5,190 nucleotides of DNA. Origin: an uncultured Bacteroidota bacterium (GTDB lineage: Bacteria; Bacteroidota; Bacteroidia; Chitinophagales; Chitinophagaceae). This document shows, in pieces, positions 1 to 5,190 of the stretch. The notes below the pieces were generated by a model. That model worked only from the letters and a program-made list of their open reading frames with translations, had not been told where the DNA came from and ran no database searches. Location of the stretch: the NCBI GenBank assembly GCA_903933995.1, contig CAIZMD010000206.1:1-5190 (forward strand). Direction: 5' to 3'. Position 1 is the first letter of the stretch, and the number at the start of each line of letters is the position of its first letter. Both the position numbers and the translations under genes were made by a program.

Positions 1-642
1 GGCCATATTGGACAACAAGGAGAAAACTACGCATCAGCTATTGAAGCAAGTGGCGTAAAAAAAGTAGTCAACCTGAGCAGTATTGGTGCCCATATGGAAA
101 CCGGTTGTGGACCAGTAAGTGGTTTATTCCGAGTAGAAAAAGCCTATAGCCGTTTAACTGGTGTAGACGTATTGCATTTACGCCCAGGATTCTTTTTTAC
201 CAATTTCTTGGCCAATATTGGTATGATTAAACACATGCATATTATTGGGGGCAATTATGGTAGCAACAACACCCTTGTGTTGGTACACCCAGCCGATATT
301 GCCGACGCTGCAGCAAAAGCCTTATTAGCTTTGGATTTTACTGGCCATAGCATTGAGTATGTAGTGAGTGATGAAAAAACGCCTACTGAAATTGCCGCCA
401 TTCTTGGTGCAGCAATTGGAAAACCAGAATTGCCTTGGGTTGATTTTACCGATGAGCAAAACCATGGTGGTATGGTTCAAGCAGGTCTTTCTGAAGAAGT
501 GGCCAAGAATTATACTGAAATGGGTACCGCTGTAAAGAGTGGAGAAATGGCAACAGACTATTTAAGCAAACCCAAACCAGTTTTTGGAAAAAGAAACCTG
601 GCTGAATTTGCAAAGACTTTTGCAGTGATTTACAATAGCTAA
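1..642 (+). CDS. NmrA-like / atypical short-chain dehydrogenase NAD(P)-binding protein, 5' end cut off
   Basis: The frame is open from base 1, giving 213 visible residues that end in a tandem TAA TAA; the first in-frame ATG (base 94) lies inside the fold and is not the start. Family members are usually about 280-300 residues, so some 70-90 N-terminal residues, including the glycine-rich dinucleotide-binding loop, lie off the left edge. Visible are a GHIGQQGENY segment, a helix, then the strand VVNLSSIGAH (residues 22-31), a VEKAYSRLTG helix (45-54) and the strand LRPGFFFTNF that opens the substrate side, followed by VHPADIADAAAKAL. This order is that of NmrA/QorB-like atypical SDRs, which bind NAD(P)(H) in the cytosol and act as quinone or other small-molecule reductases or as redox sensors. 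A classical YxxxK catalytic pair is not evident, as in NmrA relatives. The substrate cannot be named. The gene converges on the M23 gene. Family call is strong, function open. Confidence 0.88.
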   Translation, partial: GHIGQQGENYASAIEASGVKKVVNLSSIGAHMETGCGPVSGLFRVEKAYSRLTGVDVLHLRPGFFFTNFLANIGMIKHMHIIGGNYGSNNTLVLVHPADIADAAAKALLALDFTGHSIEYVVSDEKTPTEIAAILGAAIGKPELPWVDFTDEQNHGGMVQAGLSEEVAKNYTEMGTAVKSGEMATDYLSKPKPVFGKRNLAEFAKTFAVIYNS

Positions 643-663
643 TAAGATTCATGAGAAACCAGC

Positions 664-712
664 AACCCTCTTTGTCATCTAGGATTAACTCCTAGCTGAT
701 AAAGGGGGTTTT
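664..712 (+). terminator. Long hairpin terminator between convergent genes
   Basis: Two 21-nt arms (664-684 and 690-710) face each other across a 5-nt loop (685-689). By eye they form 18 Watson-Crick pairs, two G-T wobbles and one mismatch, with GC-rich closing pairs at the base of the 3' arm followed by TTTT at 709-712. It starts 22 nt after the stop of the plus-strand gene, so it fits as its intrinsic terminator. On the minus strand the same hairpin is followed only by a poor T-rich stretch, so it could stop transcripts of the M23 gene less efficiently. The 3' arm doubles as the last codons of that gene. Confidence 0.85.
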
Positions 713-1413
713 GCATATTGCAATAATTGCAATAGCAAATCAGGATCAGGACAATTGTCTAAATAGGATTCTTTTTCACTAAAACGACAGACGCCTGGAT
801 AATCACCTTCTTTTCCTTCTAAATCCAAAATCAATTGAAAATGCAAATGTGGCGGCCACTGGCCATTTTCTGCTGGTGGTCCAAAATGCGCTATCAAACT
901 CCCCCCTTTGATGGGTTGGCCAGGTTCTAGTTGACTTAAATCTGCTAAAGACAAGTGTCCATACAAGCTATAAAACTCAAGCCCATCTAGTCTATGACCA
1001 AGGATAATGGTTGCCCCATAATCCCCATAGGCAGCATTATTGGCAATGCTATGCACATAGCCATCGGCAACAGCAAAAACAGGAGTGCCTACTGCTCCCC
1101 AAATGTCTACACCTAAATGCAATCTCCTAGGTTCTGCACCATCAGTACTGTCAAATACCTTACTCCTACTATACACCGTTCTATGCTCATTGTAGCCACC
1201 AATCCCAAATTTGGCATTGGCTTTTGCAAGCTCTTGACTTACATACGCACTAAAACTTTCCGTACTGGACAAAACTGCAGCTGTAATACTTTCATTAGCA
1301 GCAGTAAAATCTAGGAGCAATAAATGCTCACTAGCAATATCAAAATTGACTACCGGAAAAAAAGCGGAACGGTTATTTTTTACCAGGGATGCAAATAAAT
1401 TCCCATTACTCAT
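685..1413 (-). CDS. M23-family zinc metallopeptidase, no signal peptide
   Basis: A 242-residue protein with a LytM/M23 (Gly-Gly or DD-endopeptidase) fold in its second half, about residues 95-200. The zinc-site motif HLGVD gives H99 and D103, the HLH motif gives H189 and H191, and YGHLS gives H153, matching the additional active-site histidine of LytM-type enzymes. All expected active-site residues are therefore present. M23 enzymes normally cut peptidoglycan cross-bridges outside the cytoplasm, yet here the first 40 residues (MSNGNLFASLVKNN onward) contain no signal peptide, lipobox or membrane segment. A TGA codon lies directly before the ATG, so no longer N-terminus is possible. The first 95 residues form a domain I cannot assign, ending in GGYNEHRTVYSRS. 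From memory, the M23 part resembles the M23 domain found between kinase-like and class III aminotransferase domains in some fused proteins. Last gene of a minus-strand series. Substrate and location are uncertain. Confidence 0.87.
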   Translation of the reverse strand: MSNGNLFASLVKNNRSAFFPVVNFDIASEHLLLLDFTAANESITAAVLSSTESFSAYVSQELAKANAKFGIGGYNEHRTVYSRSKVFDSTDGAEPRRLHLGVDIWGAVGTPVFAVADGYVHSIANNAAYGDYGATIILGHRLDGLEFYSLYGHLSLADLSQLEPGQPIKGGSLIAHFGPPAENGQWPPHLHFQLILDLEGKEGDYPGVCRFSEKESYLDNCPDPDLLLQLLQYAKPPLSARS

Positions 1414-1472
1414 TCAAATAAATTTTGCGCTCATTAAAATTAGGGAAATGATAAAGTAAACAGCGCAATGAT

Positions 1473-1748
1473 TTATTCGCCAGATTCATCAAGTGCATTG
1501 TGTTCATCTCCTCCAATACTATAATAATTATTCTCTTCGTCCTCACTGCCAACTACCTCTTCAGCATCATCTAAGTCTGCGCCTGGCACATCCAAATCTG
1601 TACTGTCTGCATTGTTATCACCTAAAATCTTCAGTACTGGATCTTCGGGTTCTATATTCACCACGCGCGTACTTTTTTTGAAAATATCTTCTGCTGGTGG
1701 GTAATTGATCAAATGATTTGTGTCTGTAATACTGCTGTTATTATCCAT
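1473..1748 (-). CDS. Small, highly acidic conserved hypothetical protein
   Basis: A 91-residue protein counted from the ATG at 1748-1746 (MDNNSSITDTNHLI). The frame can be extended 11 residues to a TTG at 1781, but the ATG gives the more natural start. It has about 25 Asp/Glu against 4 Lys/Arg, so it is strongly acidic and probably partly disordered. There is no signal peptide or membrane segment. Two blocks look conserved: NYPPAEDIF near residues 15-23, and the C-terminal half with DLDVPGADLDD (51-61) and GSEDEENNYYSIGGD (67-81). I recall this pattern from short uncharacterised proteins in many Bacteroidetes, which argues that it is a real gene; no function is known to me. It lies 85 nt after the hydrolase gene and 59 nt before the M23 gene, on the same strand, and may be co-transcribed with them. 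Confidence 0.8.
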   Translation of the reverse strand: MDNNSSITDTNHLINYPPAEDIFKKSTRVVNIEPEDPVLKILGDNNADSTDLDVPGADLDDAEEVVGSEDEENNYYSIGGDEHNALDESGE

Positions 1749-1833
1749 GGTTTGTTTTCCATAAAATTCCAACAGAACCAACTATGAATTGATACAGTAT
1801 TGAATACCATTATTGCAAAATTTACGGCAACAC

Positions 1834-2361
1834 TTATTCAAAATATTGCAGGTATTCTAAACCCTGCTTCCATGACCCATAACCACTGTCTGCATTAATA
1901 TGACCAGCAGCGCCAATATTAATCAACCTACTTCCCCAAGCATTTGCAAATAATTGGGCTCTTTCTACAGACACCCAAGGATCATTGTCACTGGCTATCA
2001 CCAAGGTTTTAAAAGGAATGGTTTGTAGCGGAATGGGAGCAAATCCAGTGGATGGAAAAGTGTAAACTGGATTTTCAATATCACTGGGAGCTACTAGTAA
2101 GGCCCCTTTAATCTTGCGATGATACTTATTAGCCCAATGCGCAATAGTGCAACAGGCCAAACTATGGCCAATTAAAACAATATTAGAAAGATCATAAGCT
2201 AATACTGCCCTGTCAATGGTTGCTATCCAAGTAGCACAATCTGGCGAATCCCATTCTGATTGTTGCACCCTAATAAAATTGGGGGCCTTCTGTTCAAAAT
2301 AAGTTTGCCAATGCTGTGGACCAGAATTACCAAGACCGGGCAGTATTAAATATTGTGTCAT
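1834..2361 (-). CDS. RBBP9/YdeN-type alpha/beta serine hydrolase
   Basis: A 175-residue compact alpha/beta hydrolase, the usual size for the RBBP9/YdeN family (DUF1234-type small serine hydrolases). The N-terminal strand leads into LPGLGNSGPQHW, the family hallmark, followed by the SEWDSPDCATW segment. The catalytic triad can be read as S67 in the nucleophile elbow GHSLA, D127 in SDNDPW and H154 in GHINADSGYG, so the enzyme should be active on an ester, amide or similar bond; the natural substrate is not known for bacterial members. Two cysteines (C70, C71) follow the nucleophile directly. There is no signal peptide, so it is cytosolic. The codon before the ATG is TTG; I take the ATG at 2361-2359 as start because the family begins shortly before the first strand. 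It begins 19 nt after the S9 peptidase stop and is probably translated from the same mRNA. Confidence 0.9.
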   Translation of the reverse strand: MTQYLILPGLGNSGPQHWQTYFEQKAPNFIRVQQSEWDSPDCATWIATIDRAVLAYDLSNIVLIGHSLACCTIAHWANKYHRKIKGALLVAPSDIENPVYTFPSTGFAPIPLQTIPFKTLVIASDNDPWVSVERAQLFANAWGSRLINIGAAGHINADSGYGSWKQGLEYLQYFE

Positions 2362-2380
2362 CAAAATCTCATTGCAATCA

Positions 2381-4501
2381 TTATCTCAACAAAGCTTTTG
2401 GAACAGGTTTTTCCAACAAGTATTTGTAGATGAATTTGGTTTTTAAGTTGGTAAAATGATTGCCCTTAGCACCACCCCATCCATGACGTCCACCAGGATA
2501 TAACATGAATTCAAAATCCTTACCCTTGTCTTGCAAAGCACTTACCAACTGAATACTGTTTTGCATGTGCACATTGTCATCCATAGTGCCATGTACCAAT
2601 TGTAATTGACCTTTGAATTTGTCTACAAAAGTTAGTACACTGCTGCTCTTATATCCTTCCGGATTTTCTTGTGGGGTATCCATAAAACGCTCGGTATAAT
2701 GACTATCGTACAAACGCCAGTCAACCACTGAACCTCCAGCCATAGCGTGTGTGAACACATCAGAACCATAAGTTAATGCATAGCAACTCATGTATCCACC
2801 ATAACTAAATCCGGTCATACAAATTTTGGTAGGATCAGCTTGTCCATTGGCAATAAACCATTTGGCCATGGTCTTATAGTCTTCCATTTCCCAATAGCCT
2901 AGGTTACGGTGCATATAGTTTACTCCAGCTTTTCCAAAATGTCCGCTGGCGCGATGGTCAAAAGCTACTTGTATCACACCTTCTTGTGCATAGAATTGAC
3001 CGTTAGTTGACCAACCCCATCTATCCATTACCGTTCCTGCATTAGGACCACCATAGATACTCACCAACAAAGGATATTTTTTATTGGGATCCATTTTGGC
3101 TGGCCAGGTTACATAGGCTGGAAGGTCAAACAAACCGTCTGCACTCTTGATGCGAATTAGTTCAGTTTTGGCCAATTCATATTGGTCCATTACCGGAGAT
3201 TTGCTATCGCCTAACTCACGAATAATTTTACCGGTATTATCAACAAGGGTAGTCTTAGTTGGCGTTGTTACACTGCTATAAGTAGTAATAAAATATTTAC
3301 CTGTAGGAGACAAACTAATACTGCTATGATTGAACTCACCAAAGGTTAAACGCTTTAAGCCAGAACCATTAAACTTGGCCACATAAAAATCAATCCTAGC
3401 CGTATTTTCGCGGCTTCTGGCCGTAAAATAAACCTGACTATTTTTTTCGTCAATATACTTGATGCCAGTTACCGTATAATTACCTGTTGTAATGGCATTT
3501 TTCAAAACACCATCACTACCATAGAGGTACAAATGATTCCAACCCGTTCTATCACTTTGCATAATAAACTGGGTATTATTGGTAATAAAATTTACCCTGC
3601 CACTTACGCGGTCTTCTAGGTCAATCCAAGTTTTTTGTTTCTCGTCGTAGATTTCTTTTTTCTTTCCAGTTAATGGATCAACATCATACATTTTCATATT
3701 GTCTTGACCACGATTCATCCAATAGACAAGTAGATTACTGGTACCTGGTTTCCAAACAGGCCATCCAAAATACTGGTCATCTTTTTCATTAAAATCGGCC
3801 CAAACAGTATTGCCACCATCAGGGCTTACAAATCCAAGTTTTACTTCTGGATTTTTGTCTCCAGATTTTGGATAACGGGTTTCTTCAACAAAACCATGAG
3901 CGCCTTCACTGTTATAGATAGGGAACATAGGAATCATGCTCTCGTCAAAATGCATATAGGCCAATTGCTTGCTATCTGGTCTCCACCAATAAGCCCTGTA
4001 ACGCGTAGCTCTACCAAAAATTTCTTCAAAATAAACCCAGCTAGCATAACCATTTAAAGTAGTTGCAGTGCCATCTGTGGTCAATTGATTTTCTTTACCT
4101 GTTGCCAAGTTCACTGTAAACAAATTATTGTTTCTAGTGAATGCTACATAATTGCTATCAGGAGAGAACATGGGGTTCTTTTCCTCAGCCTTATCATTGG
4201 TAATTCTTTTCTCAACACCACCCGCTTTTACAAAAAGGTCATTGTCTTTGGTAATAATTGATTTGGCATAAGGCGATGCCATACCTGGCCCCCTACTGGG
4301 TGCTCCTCCCTCTGTCTTCAAAGTAAGTGCACCTGTTTTTACTTCCATGATATAGGTCTTAAAAGCAGAATCCGGATGAATTTTCTGGTACATTTCTGCA
4401 TGCTCATCATCTACCCATTTGAGGACTAGTGGTAGGGAATTGAAAAAATCCTTGGGCAGTTTTCCGGCCAATAGTTCTTCTTGACTAAAGGTTTTTTTCT
4501 G
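2381..4501 (-). other. Mature region of the S9 peptidase after signal peptide removal
   Basis: Predicted mature chain beginning at Q22. The N-terminal region carries charged -KR- at residues 4-5 and a hydrophobic core LLFTACITATTLVAG. The cysteine at residue 11 sits inside the hydrophobic core and not in a lipobox, so a soluble periplasmic product is more likely than a lipoprotein. The cleavage site is inferred from the small residues A-G-A at 19-21. Confidence 0.6.
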
Positions 4502-4564
4502 GGCACCAGCTACTAGGGTAGTAGCAGTAATGCAGGCTGTAAACAGCAGTCGTTTGAAATGCAT
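2381..4564 (-). CDS. Secreted S9B dipeptidyl-peptidase IV-like serine peptidase
   Basis: A full-length 727-residue protein, as usual for DPP-IV family enzymes of Bacteroidetes. Residues 1-21 form a type I signal peptide (basic start, hydrophobic core, likely cut after AGA before Q22), so it acts in the periplasm. Residues about 100-460 form the eight-bladed beta-propeller. It contains WVYFEEIFG, whose E180-E181 pair aligns with the Glu-Glu that binds the substrate N-terminus in DPP-IV, followed by the YWWRPDSKQLAY stretch. The C-terminal catalytic domain (about 470-720) has Y504 in the YGGP oxyanion segment, nucleophile S587 in GFSYGGYM, D662 in HGTMDDNVH and H694 in GGRHGW. The segment YDSHYTERFM (619-628) matches the DPP-IV S1 pocket region. 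It should release dipeptides (or tripeptides, as in the related prolyl tripeptidyl peptidase) from peptide N-termini, often after proline; exact specificity is not decided. It is first in a probable operon with the downstream hydrolase. Confidence 0.95.
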   Translation of the reverse strand: MHFKRLLFTACITATTLVAGAQKKTFSQEELLAGKLPKDFFNSLPLVLKWVDDEHAEMYQKIHPDSAFKTYIMEVKTGALTLKTEGGAPSRGPGMASPYAKSIITKDNDLFVKAGGVEKRITNDKAEEKNPMFSPDSNYVAFTRNNNLFTVNLATGKENQLTTDGTATTLNGYASWVYFEEIFGRATRYRAYWWRPDSKQLAYMHFDESMIPMFPIYNSEGAHGFVEETRYPKSGDKNPEVKLGFVSPDGGNTVWADFNEKDDQYFGWPVWKPGTSNLLVYWMNRGQDNMKMYDVDPLTGKKKEIYDEKQKTWIDLEDRVSGRVNFITNNTQFIMQSDRTGWNHLYLYGSDGVLKNAITTGNYTVTGIKYIDEKNSQVYFTARSRENTARIDFYVAKFNGSGLKRLTFGEFNHSSISLSPTGKYFITTYSSVTTPTKTTLVDNTGKIIRELGDSKSPVMDQYELAKTELIRIKSADGLFDLPAYVTWPAKMDPNKKYPLLVSIYGGPNAGTVMDRWGWSTNGQFYAQEGVIQVAFDHRASGHFGKAGVNYMHRNLGYWEMEDYKTMAKWFIANGQADPTKICMTGFSYGGYMSCYALTYGSDVFTHAMAGGSVVDWRLYDSHYTERFMDTPQENPEGYKSSSVLTFVDKFKGQLQLVHGTMDDNVHMQNSIQLVSALQDKGKDFEFMLYPGGRHGWGGAKGNHFTNLKTKFIYKYLLEKPVPKALLR

Positions 4565-4592
4565 AGTTGGAATTTTGGTGCAGCAATGTAAT

Positions 4593-4618
4593 AAAAGCCC
4601 TTTGAATTTGGGCGTTTT
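4593..4618 (-). terminator. Possible second, weaker hairpin downstream of leuS
   Basis: GCCC at 4597-4600 and GGGC at 4610-4613 face each other across a 9-nt loop, flanked by A-runs on one side and T-runs on the other, so the stem can lengthen by A-T pairs with one bulged base. On the minus strand it is followed by TTTTATT, and on the plus strand by TTTTTT. It lies behind the strong leuS terminator and about 30 nt ahead of the S9 peptidase start, so it may be a back-up terminator or part of that gene's leader. The stem core is only 4 bp, hence low confidence. Confidence 0.35.
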
Positions 4619-4629
4619 TTACAGGAATG

Positions 4630-4657
4630 AAAAAGCCCCAGCTCAAGAACTGGGGCT
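4630..4657 (-). terminator. Intrinsic terminator of leuS
   Basis: A perfect 8-bp stem (AGCCCCAG at 4634-4641 and CTGGGGCT at 4650-4657) closes an 8-nt loop; read on the minus strand it is followed by TTTTT (4634-4630). It lies 26 nt past the leuS stop codon, and no plus-strand gene is nearby. It separates the housekeeping leuS transcript from the S9 peptidase gene, which therefore probably has its own promoter in the remaining 65 nt; I could not identify that promoter with confidence. Confidence 0.88.
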
Positions 4658-4683
4658 ATGAAAGAAAATTAGATATCTGAAAC

Positions 4684-5190
4684 TTAGATCACCAAATTGA
4701 TCATCCTGCCTTTTACAAAAATGAATTTCTTTAAAGGCTTGCCCTCTACCCATTTTTGCACCAGTTCATTGGCCAAGACCAAATCTTGAACCTCTGCTTC
4801 TGTTGCGTCTAATGAAATAAGCAGGTTGGTTCTGACCTTACCATTGATGCTTACGGGGTATTCCTTGGCTGATTCTACCACATGAGCAGGATCAAACACA
4901 GGGAATGCCGCGTCTAATATAGAGTTGGTATTACCCAATACCGCCCAAAGCTCTTCTGCCACGTGAGGGGCATAAGGCGTAATTAAAATCAAAAGGGGCT
5001 CTAAAACAGCGCGTTTAGTACATTTCAGGTCTGCTAATTCATTCACACAGATCATAAACCCACTCACAGCCGTATTAAAACTAAAACGCTCCGTGTCTTC
5101 TTGGATTTTCTTGATGGCTTTGTGCAAGACTTTTAATTCAGCAGCATTGGGGGCGTCTTCATTCCATACCCTTCCCTTGAGCTCATCAAA
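4684..5190 (-). CDS. leuS: Leucyl-tRNA synthetase, C-terminal part (N-terminus off right edge)
   Basis: The 168 visible residues are the C-terminal end of LeuRS, the cytosolic class I enzyme that charges tRNA-Leu with leucine. The frame is open to the window edge (FDELKGRVWNEDAPNAAELK and onward), so the apparent start at the TTG at 5127 is internal. The anticodon-binding helical domain is recognisable by LHKAIKKIQEDTERFSFNTA, by AVLEPLLILITPYAPHVAEELW and by the FMICVNEL helix. The C-terminal domain has VSINGKVRTNLLI, the bacterial LeuRS NGKVR motif, and ends in KFIFVKGRMINLVI, matching the typical bacterial LeuRS end, so the gene is intact at its 3' side. The synthetase core with the HIGH and KMSKS motifs and the editing domain lies outside the window. 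A strong terminator follows the stop. Confidence 0.96.
   Translation of the reverse strand, partial: FDELKGRVWNEDAPNAAELKVLHKAIKKIQEDTERFSFNTAVSGFMICVNELADLKCTKRAVLEPLLILITPYAPHVAEELWAVLGNTNSILDAAFPVFDPAHVVESAKEYPVSINGKVRTNLLISLDATEAEVQDLVLANELVQKWVEGKPLKKFIFVKGRMINLVI

Noticed and set aside
446..652. Open frame on the minus strand, 68 codons
   Set aside because: It lies antisense within the well-supported NmrA-like gene, and its translation shows no family features.
1117..1314. Open frame on the plus strand, 65 codons
   Set aside because: It is antisense to the M23 gene, where zinc-site motifs on the other strand prove the coding frame.
1493..1681. Open frame on the plus strand, 62 codons, Leu/His/Tyr-rich
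   Set aside because: It is the antisense shadow of the acidic gene; the Leu-rich composition follows from complementing Asp/Glu codons.
1749..1781. 11-codon N-terminal extension of the acidic protein to a TTG
   Set aside because: The ATG at 1748 is a better start and the extension has no recognisable conserved residues.
2362..2364. TTG one codon before the ATG of the RBBP9-like gene as start
   Set aside because: An ATG follows immediately, and ATG is strongly preferred; the extra residue adds nothing to the fold.
4584..4590. TACATTG on the minus strand as a Bacteroidetes -7 promoter box for the S9 gene
   Set aside because: It matches TAnnTTTG imperfectly and no TTG-type -33 element is found at the expected spacing upstream.
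1..5190. Search for CRISPR, tRNA, insertion sequence, toxin-antitoxin, phage or defence genes
   Set aside because: No direct repeat arrays, terminal inverted repeats, cloverleaf-like segments or related protein motifs were seen; the genes are ordinary metabolic and housekeeping types.

Overview
The window looks like ordinary chromosome from a Bacteroidota bacterium, probably a Chitinophagaceae-type member of the Chitinophagia. The evidence is AT-rich DNA, ATG starts without clear Shine-Dalgarno sequences, an S9/DPP-IV-type secreted peptidase, and a small acidic protein whose sequence pattern I recall mainly from Bacteroidetes. The genus-level guess is weak. Six protein genes are visible, two of them cut by the window edges. 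I see no tRNA, rRNA, CRISPR, insertion sequence, prophage or defence module.

Layout: On the plus strand, the left edge (1-642) holds the C-terminal three quarters of an NmrA/atypical-SDR NAD(P)-binding protein. Everything else is on the minus strand. In transcription order (right to left) it reads: the C-terminal end of leucyl-tRNA synthetase leuS (5190-4684, N-terminus off the right edge); a 119-nt gap with a clear terminator for leuS; a secreted S9 dipeptidyl-peptidase-like enzyme (4564-2381); 19 nt later an RBBP9/YdeN-type serine hydrolase (2361-1834); after 85 nt a small, very acidic conserved protein (1748-1473); after 59 nt an M23-type zinc metallopeptidase without a signal peptide (1413-685). 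The M23 gene converges on the plus-strand gene at a long hairpin (664-710), and its stop codon lies in the hairpin loop.

How the genes fit together: The S9 peptidase and the small hydrolase are spaced like an operon, and the last two genes could be read from the same transcript, since no intrinsic terminator is visible between them. There is no obvious shared pathway. The S9 enzyme would trim peptides in the periplasm, the RBBP9-like protein is a cytosolic hydrolase of unknown substrate, and the M23 protein appears cytosolic, which is odd for that family. LeuRS is a housekeeping enzyme insulated by its own terminator.

Nothing here amounts to a new biological system. The observations most worth a second look are the signal-less M23 protein with a complete active site, the conserved acidic protein, and the gene end built into the convergent terminator. 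Three start sites were decided by reading the DNA: the RBBP9-like gene starts at the ATG at 2361 rather than the TTG just before it, the acidic gene at the ATG at 1748 rather than an upstream TTG, and leuS runs through to the window edge.
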